DNA of 64,000 nt. Origin: Hofstenia miamia (Eukaryota; Xenacoelomorpha; Acoela). This document shows positions 56,101 to 63,975 of the stretch, piece after piece (the first letter of the stretch is position 1; each line of letters opens with the position of its first letter). Below the pieces are notes generated by a model. The model saw only the letters and a program-made list of their open reading frames with translations. It did no database searches and was not told the DNA's origin. Location: assembly GCA_004352715.1 (NCBI GenBank), contig SCFE01000005.1, forward strand, positions 4,092,121-4,156,120. Reading direction: 5' to 3'. Both the position numbers and the translations under genes were made by a program.

Positions 56101-56575
56101 TCATAGCCTTACTCCCATGTAATTCTAATTTATTTTCCATATTGAAAGTCTTTTGTAAACAATGTGTTGAAAAATAAAATTTTTATTTTAAGTTTTACAT
56201 TAGTTTCAAATACTTTTCTAAATCTCAATTGAGGTTTTTCAATTTCAGTGTGTAGATTTTATTATACATTTCTTCATACTCAACTTTGATCAAGCAAGCT
56301 GAAAAATTGCCTAAATTCCAAGAATCATAGATAGGGCGGTATGGGGTTTGGCATACATTTTTTGCGCATATCCATCTCAGGTTACTGGCCAGTGTTTTTG
56401 CATATTTTTAATGTTAATTATTATAATTGAAATTTAGGTAGAGAAATTCCATGAGATGCGGGTGCAGGATTTTAAAATAGCCATTCTGGAATATGCTGAA
56501 TATCAGTTACAGAACGCGCAGAATGTTCACACTGCACTCTCACGTACTTTGTCTAATTTACAATCAATTGAATGA
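28071..56575 (+). CDS. PX-BAR sorting nexin gene (10 exons; span given)
   Basis: Ten exons, all with GT/AG borders and compatible phases, give a 352-aa protein. Residues 1 to about 90 form a PX domain with NRCFNDFVWL (the R-x-F/Y-x-D-F-x-x-L motif) and FPPLPSK (the Pro-rich loop). About 100-350 form an all-helical BAR-type region, ending in long helices such as DRRRDEAIHCASLEKSLVKA and EKFHEMRVQDFKIAILEYAE. The BAR part aligns best with SNX5/6/32 (LYRR...ENANKALDKAR...CCQKFE...SESAKQEL...RVAAFRKNL). The PX loop is more like canonical PI3P-binding nexins than SNX5. The family remodels endosomal membrane tubules in retromer/ESCPE-type sorting. The protein is shorter than SNX5/6 (about 400 aa) and quite diverged. 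The subfamily is tentative; the sorting nexin call is firm. Confidence 0.87.
28280..28378 (+). CDS. Sorting nexin exon 2 (PX core)
   Basis: 33 codons between TATTTAG and GTAAGT, after an intron of 101 bp. Carries SMVNRCFNDFVWLDNCI, the PX phosphoinositide-binding strand and helix. Confidence 0.9.
28694..29290 (+). pseudogene. Ty3/gypsy polyprotein remnant with internal deletion
   Basis: A 149-codon frame in sorting nexin intron 2. Its start (ALPNLCSDIILGQVSM) resembles the retropepsin end of a gypsy-type Pol. The rest (TNFTPHERFFAF, then PLVDEVELVEANINYATIRF and STVSTRDLVPC) resembles the C-terminal tail of the integrase region of arthropod-type gypsy elements. RT, RNase H and the integrase core are missing, so a large deletion joins the two ends. 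An LTR may begin near 29262. Confidence 0.6.
29291..31752. other. Intron 2 remainder, no element identified
   Basis: AT-rich. Minus-strand reading at about 29370-30050 gives protein-like but broken stretches (for example GEVPGQSNLKFSAESFKEKI) of unknown origin. No exon needed for the sorting nexin is seen. Confidence 0.4.
31753..31850 (+). CDS. Sorting nexin exon 3 (PX Pro-rich loop)
   Basis: 98 nt, acceptor TTACTTTTTAG, donor GTAACG, leaves phase 2. FPPLPSKGKSHPKKS is the PX membrane-loop motif followed by a basic stretch. Confidence 0.87.
32082..33144 (-). pseudogene. hAT transposase, C-terminal part, frameshifted
   Basis: Three overlapping minus frames (33166-32771, 32852-32574, 32516-32082) form the C-terminal two thirds of a hAT transposase with frame changes at about 32815 and 32520 and a stop between. 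Landmarks in order: ITENAANM (family consensus V-T-D-N-A-A-N-M, so the Asp is replaced by Glu), CHPHTLQLAV, SIEGRWNSS (RW motif), MDPRFRF, and the dimerisation domain with CPGLAMCARKFLCVTPSS. Inactive. Confidence 0.88.
33245..34063 (-). CDS. Zinc-finger protein frame, probable LINE-derived C-terminus (partial)
   Basis: 272 codons. The first 40 or so look like AT-rich read-through. From ARKRLLFVSRMLAHRESINS the composition becomes coding-like. The C-terminal half carries two C2H2 fingers: C-x2-C in LRCTECARMFSAQKALNRH with H-x4-H, and C-x4-C in CWKCEAKGCYKSYKSKGWYL with H-x4-H. It ends LQESKL and TAG close to the insertion edge, as the last ORF of a retroelement would. A host zinc-finger exon is possible but the position argues against it. 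Function, if any, would be nucleic-acid binding. Confidence 0.5.
   Translation of the reverse strand: MAIMDGKLKNIAIMEIHKFIATYTEFITDLIKIVKFIVSHILHLLYIIARKRLLFVSRMLAHRESINSGEFLELSMTKASIVPEGNGHVVSARKSQCWAKRLVLDVQWLMGVTLGESQLFSTLTTSCTHSRNAREVVSSLLESINGDSAVLRDRIAGAAYAAVPRLTQASTRHLRCTECARMFSAQKALNRHVRNDHTQSSTTIADANCWKCEAKGCYKSYKSKGWYLRHIKTCHPNLCNRALIGNEGRHQASATNLGALEGPVAVLQESKL
34190..34440. repeat. 65-bp tandem repeat, about 2.7 copies (R65 family)
   Basis: Units start about 34257, 34323 and 34388 with core AAAAGTTGTGCGCAAAGTTG and ATATTTTTGCTGTGAACTTT. The preceding GGGTTGTAGTGTAATTTTTT also recurs in reverse complement at about 51825-51850. A related arrangement lies at 51665-52085. Confidence 0.85.
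35221..35365. mobile_element. Small foldback/MITE candidate
   Basis: Left part GGTTTTTTAGGCTAC...TGTGATTGGT and right part ACCAATCACGTAGCCTTAAA are inverted copies, the left copy with about 10 extra bases. Target duplication not clear. Confidence 0.45.
36596..37246. mobile_element. Non-autonomous hAT element, 651 bp
   Basis: Perfect 8-bp target duplication AATTAAAT (36588-36595 and 37247-37254). Ends AAGACATTTC and, in reverse complement, CAGACTTGTC. Subterminal GCTCGGCT(T/C)GGCTC clusters in the same orientation near both ends, as is common for hAT MITEs. The middle has CAAATATTTGCCAAATATTT-type inverted repeats. No coding sequence. Confidence 0.85.
37255..39000. other. Unassigned, may contain a gypsy LTR
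   Basis: No gene recognised. A (TA)n tract is at 38499-38517. The segment upstream of the gag-like frame (about 38640-38920) could include an LTR, but its right-hand partner would lie in or beyond the gap at 41603-42602. Confidence 0.35.
39001..41602 (+). pseudogene. Ty3/gypsy retrotransposon gag-pol relic
   Basis: Plus-strand, A-rich, interrupted by many single-base stops. Order: a coiled-coil Gag start (about 39113-39660, EMLLKKLTDKVKYMEQQSED), a Gag core (about 39760-39990, FDGYNLTFIEWLQMFEIT), a retropepsin end (about 40100, VILGNNFL), a linker with an open frame at 40180-40497, and RT (40900-41500). RT motifs are NKIICPSESPYATSTVFV, LDFCKLNEVTKKNFYPLP, FRLYNALATFQRYI, and YIVDI where the family has Y-x-D-D. 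One catalytic Asp is therefore lost. RNase H and integrase would be in the gap. Inactive. Confidence 0.82.
41603..42602. other. Assembly gap (1000 N)
   Basis: Placeholder gap within the gypsy relic. Confidence 0.95.
42932..43303 (-). pseudogene. hAT transposase, N-terminal part
   Basis: A 128-codon frame starting MELNRKMGIFVIDSF. It contains FRNFVGTLNPMYNIPGEKSI and the region of the first catalytic Asp, here SISFNFWKG where the family has T-x-D-x-W, so the Asp appears replaced by Asn. It is separated from the C-terminal part by the insertion at 33153-42923; a one-base frame change lies near the break. No BED finger is seen before the Met. Confidence 0.85.
43554..43882. repeat. Duplicated block A, copy 1, with (TA)n
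   Basis: Identical by eye to 46846-47140, from ACATAGATACACAGTATATG through TATTGCGGAA and into a (TA)n tract. Offset 3292 bp. Confidence 0.9.
43883..45275. other. Intron 3 sequence, no gene
   Basis: Contains several CCCTAAC words at 44110-44285, a 27-bp direct duplication (TGAAAGTTTCTATGTCACAA) at 44652-44700 and a TA tract at 44703-44726. A 63-codon minus frame (44041-44232) is not recognised. Confidence 0.45.
45276..45425 (-). mobile_element. CR1/L2-like LINE 3'-end fragment
   Basis: Same tail as the LINE at 15653 (AGATAAGATATTTTTTATTC on the plus strand) and 3'UTR word AATAGCGTCAAAA. 5'-truncated, no coding part. Confidence 0.72.
45575..45767. repeat. Degenerate 40-bp tandem repeat, ends at a contig join
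   Basis: Units of TTACTTTCCCACATTTACTT type repeated about five times, then a single n at 45767. Confidence 0.8.
46436..46844. repeat. Duplicated block B, copy 1
   Basis: Matches 47142-47550 at a constant offset of 706 bp with one visible difference (T at 46652, G at 47358). Ends at a single n at 46845. Confidence 0.92.
46846..47140. repeat. Duplicated block A, copy 2
   Basis: Copy of 43554-43850, bounded by single n bases on both sides (46845, 47141). Likely an assembly piece placed twice. Confidence 0.9.
47142..47550. repeat. Duplicated block B, copy 2
   Basis: Copy of 46436-46844. Continues into unique intron sequence towards exon 4 of the sorting nexin. Confidence 0.92.
47958..48114 (+). 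CDS. Sorting nexin exon 4 (PX C-terminal helix and linker)
   Basis: 157 nt, acceptor TTTTTTCCTTTTAG, donor GTATCA. YISLLMRHYVFSQSEYLRRF corresponds to the helix where sorting nexins read (F)LxRLxSHPxL. Joined to exon 3 across a 16.1-kb intron with correct phase. Confidence 0.85.
48370..49051 (+). mobile_element. pogo/Tigger-like DNA transposon relic
   Basis: A frame at 48636-48926 contains RKVCISLDNCSAHPKE, the DDE_1 segment of pogo/Tigger transposases where the second Asp lies in L-D-N-x-x-x-H. The right end at 49020-49051 reads, in reverse complement, CAGTAGAATGCGTCTATAAC, next to TA. The left end is degraded (GTTATAACGAACTGTTCTTA at about 48390). The rest of the transposase is missing. 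In sorting nexin intron 4. Confidence 0.65.
49883..49957 (+). CDS. Sorting nexin exon 5
   Basis: 25 codons, acceptor CTGTATTTTTAG, donor GTATTT. EADPWFSSHVGWLQSYTHFV matches the EVDDFFE-E--FL--Y--R-K start of the BAR region in SNX5/6. Confidence 0.82.
50640..50670 (+). CDS. Sorting nexin exon 6 (31-nt micro-exon)
   Basis: 31 nt between TTATTTTAG and GTGAAT. SLKKRVFAER plus one base. Accepted because it restores phase between exons 5 and 7 and supplies the expected basic helix. Confidence 0.7.
51665..52085. repeat. R65-family element with inverted arms
   Basis: Left arm (51700-51860) is the reverse complement of the R65 units and of the leader at 34190 (ACACTACAACCAATGCAATC). The right arm (51990-52085) is in the other orientation (AAAAGTTGCGCCCAGCGTTG, then ACGCTACTTTAGCAA, as at 34425). 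A mobile element with inverted subterminal repeats is the simplest reading. In sorting nexin intron 6. Confidence 0.6.
52447..53252. mobile_element. pogo/Tc1-type non-autonomous element, 806 bp
   Basis: TA|CAGTCAAACCTC at the left and, in reverse complement, TA|CAGTCAAACCAC at the right, with TA on both outer sides (52445-52446, 53253-53254). CAGTCAAACC is a common Tigger/pogo terminus. No transposase motif inside. Confidence 0.8.
53255..54735. other. Intron 6 remainder
   Basis: No gene or recognised repeat. Intronic, AT-rich. Confidence 0.5.
54736..54845 (+). CDS. Sorting nexin exon 7
   Basis: 110 nt, acceptor CACACTGTTTAG, donor GTAGTT. DLADAFAAMSIALQASSENT, then LLTIFSEAAYDLQ: an amphipathic BAR helix. 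Confidence 0.86.
54915..55001 (+). CDS. Sorting nexin exon 8
   Basis: 29 codons after a 69-bp intron, donor GTAAGC. Contains ERTLGIAVDLQEQLLLAEH, matching the L--LL-YY-----A-KDL region. Confidence 0.86.
55379..55534 (+). CDS. Sorting nexin exon 9 (BAR long helix)
   Basis: 52 codons, donor GTTTGC. DRRRDEAIHCASLEKSLVKA, then EEQHKMACETFKVTSETARK, closely follows the coiled-coil core of SNX5/6. Confidence 0.9.
56438..56575 (+). CDS. Sorting nexin exon 10 (C-terminus)
   Basis: 45 codons and TGA, acceptor TTGAAATTTAG. EKFHEMRVQDFKIAILEYAE, then NVHTALSRTLSNLQSIE. The family ends in the same way. No clear AATAAA was found close downstream. Confidence 0.9.
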   Translation, partial: VEKFHEMRVQDFKIAILEYAEYQLQNAQNVHTALSRTLSNLQSIE

Positions 56576-57590
56576 GATCGGTTTCTTCAGCCTTAACATA
56601 TCTTCAGATATTTTGGTGCTAATTTATATTTTCAGCATTAGGCTGTTTAGAGGTTTTATCATTCTTTCCAATTTCAATTTCTGTTCAATCAATCTTTAAA
56701 CATGGTTTAATTTTATTCTGTGTGTTTTATGAATATATCTTCATGATTTATATATTTCAAAGTGCTTGACACTGCAAACATTCATGAATTTGTATTTGAA
56801 ATACGCTTTTAGTCATGTGTGTATACTTGAACCTACATAATTTCAAAAAAAATTTTTTAGAACGGTTGTTTTTTCGATTTTATCCCCAAGTGTGTTTTGT
56901 GCGTCATTCCGATTCATTTATATAATTTCTTCTAAATTTTAAATGGCCTCTTGATTAAAATAGGTTTCAATAACATGTATTCGGCCCCTTCGAAATAGAT
57001 TAATATTGTTGTCTATGTATAACTGTAATGAAATTGTCACTAATTGACTTGTAATTTTTCTATCTGTTCAAAGTTACTTCAGTATACATTTAATTACTTT
57101 GTGATTTGTCCTGTTTCGACAAAAATTGATTTCACTGTACATTGGGTTTTGTTAGTTGTATTTACAATTTATTTTGTAGGGATAGCACTATTGATAATTT
57201 CTTATGAAATGTCGCGGTGTTCTGTTCCTTGTACTCAAAATGTATGAACTAAAATATCGATAAAAAATTACAATTTCTATTCTAAATTTGAAAGTTTATT
57301 CGAAGTTAAAACATCGCATTCTAAAAAAACAATTACTCATGTCATAGTATCATTCAAAAAGTGCATGAATTACTTTATCGAACAAATTGAAACAATATAG
57401 CCTGAGGTAAAAATATGGATATTGGCTTGGAACATGGAATATTAATTAACGAAAAAATAGAATTTATACGGAATTCATTTCGATCGTTTCTATGATCATT
57501 GCAGTTTATCAAACAGTATTGAAAATATATTTAAATGGCTTATAACCGGATTCGAATAAGAACAATTTAAATCTAAATTTTGTACAGTCA
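56576..57590. other. Downstream of the sorting nexin, presumed 3'UTR then intergenic
   Basis: No coding feature is supported. Open frames at 56493-56699 (overlapping exon 10 in another frame) and 57044-57247 are not recognised. Confidence 0.45.
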
Positions 57591-57625
57591 TGGACAGAAG
57601 TTTGCGAACGGCCTCATCGCAGAAT
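57591..57625. mobile_element. Single Tc1-like terminus
   Basis: GTACAGTCATGGACAGAAGT at about 57591 resembles a Tc1 inverted-repeat end next to TA. The opposite end was not found within the following few kilobases. Confidence 0.3.
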
Positions 57626-57867
57626 ATTTTGGTGATGATACAAGACATAAGATTTTTTAATGAAAAAATTAGTCTAAAATATATATTTTGCTCAACTTGA
57701 GCATCATCACTTGTAAAAAATTCCCTTCTAAATATGTACTATATCTAAAAAGAATATATTTAAATGTAAATTATAGGTAATTTTTGCTTTGTAGATGTAA
57801 TCATCTTTGTTAGGTCTTCATTGCATTGATTTTATGTATATATTTTCGGTTATTTTTAAATTCTTGA

Positions 57868-58204
57868 ATAGAATAGAATTTCTTACTAAGTGTAGTACAT
57901 TGGCATAATTAAATACCTCAACAAAAACTGCTAATACTATACTTCTGCGTCAATAATATGAAGTACAAAAACAAAACACATAAACAAAAACATGGATGCA
58001 GAAATTACAATTTACGCAGTCTATTGTTAATTAAATTAACTAATGATATTTTCGAGAAAACTGAAATCCTTGCCATGACGTAGAACCGATTTTAGGGATA
58101 TGTTTCTTACGAAGGTAGTCATTGAATTGACTCTTAAATTTCCTGCGACCGTTGATTCGTTTTGTTTCAATTGGTAAATTATTCCATAGTTCAATTTTTG
58201 ATGT
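57868..58204 (-). pseudogene. LINE (CR1/jockey-type) 3' fragment
   Basis: Minus-strand reading at 58040-58200 gives ELWNNLPIETKRINGRRKFK, then LRKKHIPKIGSTSWQGFQF, the typical C-terminal W-N-x-L-P region. The 3' tail is an ATTCTATTCTATTC repeat (about 57870). 5'-truncated at 58204 against a Penelope-like fragment. Confidence 0.7.
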
Positions 58205-58532
58205 AATATCAAGAAAAATTAAAGAACATAAGACCAGTTCTAATATATCTAATCATTTTAAAAAATGTGGACTAAACTTTGAAACAAAAATATTACACCA
58301 GACGTCAAGATCAAGTAATTTAAAAATTATTGAGAGTATTTTTATAAAATCCTTGCAACCAAGTTTAAACACAAAAGAATATTATATTTATAACTTAAAT
58401 TCGCCACTTTTTAAAATTTAAAAAATTAAAATTATTATTGTAAAATCTAGTAAATTTAGAGGGAATAATTTATGAAACTGACGATGACTTTGTAAGTCGA
58501 AATATATCTCTGCATGTTCATATTAAGGTTAG
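58205..58532 (+). mobile_element. Penelope-like element, 3' fragment (GIY-YIG end)
   Basis: Open frame to 58421: KTSSNISNHFKKCGLNFETK, then ILHQTSRSSNLKIIESIFIK and QPSLN. This fits the H-x-x-x-x-G-H...K-I-L...E-x-x-x-I...P-x-L-N pattern of the GIY-YIG domain in Penelope-like elements. The terminal region has CTGACGATGACTTTGTAAGT. A second copy is at 17656-17945. Confidence 0.75.
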
Positions 58533-60534
58533 TCAAAAAATAAGTGGTTAAGAGTTAAAGGTTTGCTTGTTCTATGCAGAAAGTCATATATACGTAGTAA
58601 TGGGGCTGAGTGAAAGAGACGACATGAGTAGTAAGGGGTGAGCACGACCCCGTCTCATTGGGACAAACATGACTATTTGCCATGTGTAAATGAAGAAATT
58701 CTATTGGACGCCATCTAGTGACAAAAATTTTTTGACAAAATTAAATTGAACAAATTAATTGTTACGAAGTTTTATTTTTTGCAAACTGACGTATTTGGTT
58801 CTGTGAATATAGTTATGACATCTTTATTGTAACAATGATTTTTATTATGCAACACTCTGTATTAAGGAAAATATTTCATAGATGTAAAAGCCAATGCTTG
58901 GGTATAACATTTTGTATAGACGTATATTTCAACATGTATTAATATTAGTCAAAGATATAGTATGCAAGAGGTAAAAACAGCAATTTCTTTAGCAATTGTG
59001 TATAAATTGTACTAAATGTAAAAGTGTGCATTACACAATAACTCCATATGATGAAGTTCTTAAGACATGTTTGTTGTAACAATGCTTAAACATACAACAA
59101 GGAAAATAATTGATCGACGCGAAACTCGTTTTCTGGTAGTATCCAAATAAAAAGTGGAGAAATATTTTGCTATACTTAAACACTACTTGCATGAAATAGA
59201 CGTACATTTTCAAAAACAAGATAGAAATATCCGCCAAACTTAATAAGCATATGAAATATACTATTGGAAAATCAATAAAAAATTGAAATATCTAATATAC
59301 ATGACAAAAGCAAGTTCGTTTTCACAAATATCCAAATAGAAAATGGAATAAATATTTGCCGTGCTTAAGCATTACACACATATGAAGCAAAACGCATTGT
59401 ATATGAGCTGTTTTTTGTACAGACCGAGTTGTTGTGCAGAGCTTCACTGCATCTAGAAAATTTTCACAGAGGTATCACCATTTATTTTCGTAGATGACAC
59501 GGGAAACCACGACGCCCAAACTTGTTATCCAGATTATTCACTATATTGTAAGCTGATGTATCCATAATAGTAATGCATTAATTCATCCTTCCAAAATTAC
59601 TTGTGCGCCCAAAACACTGTTTCCTTTCTACACGACAAATTAAGAGATTCAATAAAGTAATCATTCGTTTGTAAGGTTTCTTTCTGTAAAGCCAATGTTA
59701 TGAAAATTGCGTTTGTACCAGTTGAATGCTTTTGGATATGATGAGGTAGACAGTACAAATTTTCCTTTGATTGCAATTTTATCAAAGACAAAAAGCATTC
59801 GTCACATTTGTTAAGATTGATTGACAGGTGATAGTTGATGAGTCACGATCCCGTCAATTAATCGGGAATAATGAAGGGGCGTGGTTATTTACACATCACG
59901 TAATGAAGAAGGACTGCAAAGAATTCAGTTAAGTCTGTTACGTAGCATAATATTTGGAGAAATATTTAGTCATGTATACATATAGTTTACATAATCATGT
60001 AGTAAAGATCTTAACAATAAGCATGTTTGCAAAAAATTTCCTAAATCTAGAATATAGGTATATAGATATATTTTATATTAATGACTAATCATGAAAATGA
60101 GATGTGCGCTATTATTAAACATACAACGCCTTGAACGGTTAAATCAACTACAACACTGGTGGGGAAAACTCCCAAATAAAAAAACAATGTTCAGTTTTTA
60201 CAGAGATTATGTGGTAAATTATTCAATAGCGTAAATCATGTTATATATTCAATAAGCAATTATCATACTAAATTAGTTTAATTATTTTAAATACTGAATC
60301 AAATAGAATGTATCATCAACTTAGGTAATCTATTTATTTATTTGCTAAGGAATTTTGTGCAAAAACGGCATGTTCTAGTTTCCATGGGATTTATAATATC
60401 TAAACAATGCATCTCAGCTAAGTAAAATGAACAAGGAAATATGTAAAAACAAATGAAATTCAAAAAAAAAATATTCAGTAAATAATTAACAAAATAATAC
60501 TGTATTTTTTAAGTTCTTAGTTCTATTTTGAAAT
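58533..60534. other. Intergenic, no gene recognised
   Basis: Related short segments occur at about 59145-59190 and 59320-59365 (ATCCAAATA(A/G)AAA(A/G)TGGA), hinting at a diverged repeat. Frames at 59031-59237 and 59597-59791 are not recognised. Confidence 0.45.
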
Positions 60535-60860
60535 TGAAAATATGGTGAGAAAACGTCTTTAAACGGTTTAGATTTCAAATACATCTTTATATACAAACAT
60601 TGGTATGCATTTGATCCTTGAATTTAATGTTTCCGGTTTTATGATTGTGCTATCTTGTAATACTTATTAAAATCGTATTTTTACGAGATATTCGACCTAT
60701 ACTTGCCGTTTGCATGGTATTATTAACCAAATATACATTAAATTTTCAAGCCATGGTGGGGTTCATGCCATGGTTAAGCGATTTTTACAGATGGTATTTT
60801 TCAAAATAATAACCTATAAATTGTTAGTTTGTAATTTTCTCAAAAATTTACACACAGGGA
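60535..60860. repeat. Direct repeat family R330, copy 1
   Basis: Aligns colinearly with 61550-61860: CGGTTTAGATTTCAAA, GCATTTGATCCTTGAATTT, CCATGGTTAAGCGATTTTT are shared. Diverged, noncoding. Confidence 0.8.
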
Positions 60861-61549
60861 TTACTGCTTTGATGTAAAACAGAATTTCTTAGTGATTATA
60901 ACTCTCAAATTCTTTGTAAACGCTATGTTATTAATACAAGATATTTATCATGTAGATTTTATGCGTCTCGTTTTCTAACAATGGACTTGCTTATTTCGTG
61001 TAAGCGAGCATGAACTTGTGTTTTTCTACAAATAATGTATTAAGAAACTGTTAAATGAGTTATTACATCATGAAAAAGCGCTCAATGTGGTGAGGTTTTC
61101 CATAGCATAAAAAGAGCGATAGATCAGAGATTAAAGACAATGCGTTTTGGACTGATGATGTCAAATGCATCTAATAACAAATAACAGGGTATGTCAATAG
61201 TTTTGTTTTCATTGTCTGTGTATATTATAGCATTTCCTTTACTTTTCACATTATCTGTGACGTTGTTTGTTTTTTAGAAGGGGTATTTCTTTTGTATCAT
61301 GCTAGAGACAGATCTGAATCATGATTATTCTGGTAAAATATAATGAAAGCTCAGTCGTATCTATCCATGTTTTACGCTAAGATGTGAAAATGACTCTTCG
61401 ATTTCACGCTACTTCTTCAAATAGGTTTGCTTATTATTGAATTTTAGTGAATGTACATTTTTATTCAACACTCGGTAATGTATATAGCACTGTTTGGGTG
61501 AATTTATTTGACGGACACTTATTAAGTTTTCTATTTCCAATCAATAAAT

Positions 61550-61860
61550 GGTGACATAACGTCTTTAAAACGGTTTAGATTTCAAAAAACATCTTTGCAT
61601 GCAAACATTGGAATGCATTTGATCCTTGAATTTTGCTTTTATCATGTTTGTACTAGGTTGTAATACTTATTAAAAATCGTATTTTTACGCAATATTCATA
61701 TAACACTTGGTGCATGGGTTGTAATATTTACCAAAAATGCTTTTAATTTGAAGTCATGGTGAAGTTTATACCATGGTTAAGCGATTTTTTATAGTCAATG
61801 TTTTTCAACATATAAAACCTATAGTTTGTTAGGTTGTAATTTCCTCAAAATTCTTATCGA
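61550..61860. repeat. Direct repeat family R330, copy 2
   Basis: Second copy, about 1015 bp downstream of the first, same orientation. Confidence 0.8.
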
Positions 61861-62091
61861 TCTATCTTTTAAATACCGTGTGCGTATATTTTTTACGTAT
61901 GAATATTATACTAATTACAGGCATTTGTACATATATTCTAATATTTGACCTTGCTTGGCACAAAACTTTACGTTTAATCTAACAATATATGATCTTGACA
62001 TTGGTTTATACATCGGATTTCTCTTCTCATCGTGGATTATCAGGGGTTTTGTTGGGCTTAGCAACTTGTGTTAATGCTAAACATGTGTGTA

Positions 62092-63022
62092 CAGGGTGTT
62101 CAAGCGAACGCGTCAGTAATAAATCAGTTATATTGAAAAATTTTTAAAAGTTAGGCTAAATTTATTTTTCTCATTGGGTAACGTGATCTTGCGGATTATT
62201 GATTTTTCACTTTAACTTCCAAATGAATGCTTACTCTTTGGAAGAGAGACGTCAAATTGTAGACCGAATTTATCGAATCCATGGCCGAAACATCTGCCAA
62301 GAACATATTATTCACGGGTGAATGTAATTTTCATCTCGATGGATACCTTAATAAGCAAAAAATGCGGTATTGGGGAACTGGTGAGCCATCTGCTGGAATA
62401 ATTCGCACACTTCAATCACCAAAAACTATTGCATGGTGTGGAATAACTTCCAGGACCGTTATCGGCCCATTTTTTTTCACTTATACTGTGAATTCAAGCA
62501 GTTATGTTGCTATGTTAGATGAAAATGTATTGCCATCTTTAAAGAGAATTTTTAGCAAATAGCATTCATGCAAGACGGAGGGAGCTTCTTCTCACACCTC
62601 ACACTTGGCCGAAATTATTTAATGACAAATTTTAAGAATCGAGTCATTGGGCGGCATTTTTCAAATTTGTGGCCTTCCCACTCACCAGACCTTAACCCAT
62701 GAGATTGGTTTTTGTGGGGTTATATAAAAGACTTTGTCTTCCCTCCAAACAAAGTTTATGCAAATATTTTGGAGTTGCAGAACTCTATTTTGGAATGTGT
62801 TTCCAGTATTGAAGAAAGCACTTTGTTTAAAGTGCATGAATGTTTTTTGTCTTGTATTCAAGCTTGTAAAAATGTTAATGGCAATCATTTTGAATAATTT
62901 TTTTTCAAAATCTTTAAATCCGCAATATCAAATAATCATGAAATTTATATTTGAATAGAATATTCACTTATATTAAATAGTTATAGGCATTTTATAACTT
63001 ACGCGTTCGCTTGGACACCCTA
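62092..63022 (+). mobile_element. Mariner-superfamily transposon, 931 bp, internally deleted
   Basis: Inverted ends CAGGGTGTTCAAGCGAACGC and, in reverse complement, TAGGGTGTCCAAGCGAACGC, each next to TA (62090-62091, 63023-63024). Carries both ends of a transposase gene, so it is a deletion derivative of an autonomous element rather than an unrelated MITE. Confidence 0.88.
62223..62897 (+). pseudogene. Mariner-like transposase (DUF4817 type), deleted and frameshifted
   Basis: The N-terminus MNAYSLEERRQIVDRIYRIH matches the DUF4817 helix-turn-helix found on this transposase group. A deletion and frame change at about 62280-62300 join it to the catalytic part: NILFTGECNFHLDGYLNKQK, where F-T-D-E is expected and the Asp is Gly; IGPFFFTYTVNSSSYVAMLD; then, in another frame, SPDL-P and WFLWGYIKDFVFPPN and the C-terminal ECFLSCIQACKNVNGNHFE. 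Stops at 62560 and 62700 interrupt it. Inactive. Confidence 0.8.
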
Positions 63023-63833
63023 TACATTTAATTATCTATATCCGTATTGCGCTGGAATTTTTTCAATGGAAAATATGGTGTGCTTTGAAAACGAAAATGA
63101 AACCTTTTGCATGTTTAAGCCTTTATGCATAACCTATGTTTAAATTGTTCGAAAATACGAATTTGATTTTAACTTGTAAGTCTATATTTCATTCATTTGT
63201 AATGTTAACTCGTTTTTACATATAATCCATGTTTACTTTTTCCGATAAACTAGCTTGCTTTTATTGTATATTACGCCCCTGTAATGTTAAGTTTTAACAA
63301 AGAAATTTCTTGTTTTTGTATTTGAATATTAGCAAAACGAATTAAATACATGGAATTTTTACAATGAAAAAAAGCAATGTAATTGAAAAAACGAAGTCTG
63401 CCCTTTTACATGTAATGTATTGATTCCCGAAAAATGCTAAACATTGTACATTAATCGTGTAAACATTCAAAGCGTTAGGAAATTTTATGGATAGGAAAAA
63501 TATTAGTCATCAATGCATTATCACAAATGCGGCGTAAACCCAATTAGCCATGCTACTGTATGCAAACAATAGTATGCCCCACAAACTAAAGTAATGTGTG
63601 ATATACCACTCCCGTGTATATTATTTATTACATTTATTTTTTTATTATGTGCTCTACTATTGTATTTTCATCTTGTTTTTCTCGGGTGTTTTATTACCCA
63701 CTTTAGAAAAAAAATGAATTACGAATAATATGTATATTAGTGTTCTAACTATGCACTTGATTTATTTCGTGATAGTGTGCGCAAACCCCCGTGTTTTTAC
63801 AAATACTGTACAAGTGGAATTAATTAATTTTAG

Positions 63834-63856
63834 CGGATGGAATCAGAGGAGAAGGG
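63834..63856 (+). CDS. Possible first coding micro-exon (weak)
   Basis: TTAATTTTAG, then CGG ATG GAA TCA GAG GAG AAG GG, then GTAAGTAT. Splice borders are strong and an ATG lies three bases inside. However the sequence from about 63847 aligns with the R500 repeat family, so the donor may be part of a repeat. No downstream exon is visible before the window ends. Confidence 0.2.
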
Positions 63857-63975
63857 GTAAGTATACTTAAGTTCGAATATTCTTTATTGTATATTCAAAT
63901 TTTATTTCCGTATTTTGAAGCGTTAATGGTTTTGTTTTTATATGTTTTGCTTAATATTGCACAAAAATGTGGAAT
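63857..63975. repeat. Dispersed repeat family R500, copy 3 (partial)
   Basis: TTTATTGTATATTCAAATTT, then CGTATTTTGAAGCGTTAATG, matches 11430-11520 and 12820-12905. Runs towards the end of the window. Confidence 0.75.

Noticed and set aside
62682-62958. Other frames over the mariner C-terminus
   Set aside because: Shadows of the 62712-62897 frame that carries the WGYIKD...GNHFE family motifs.
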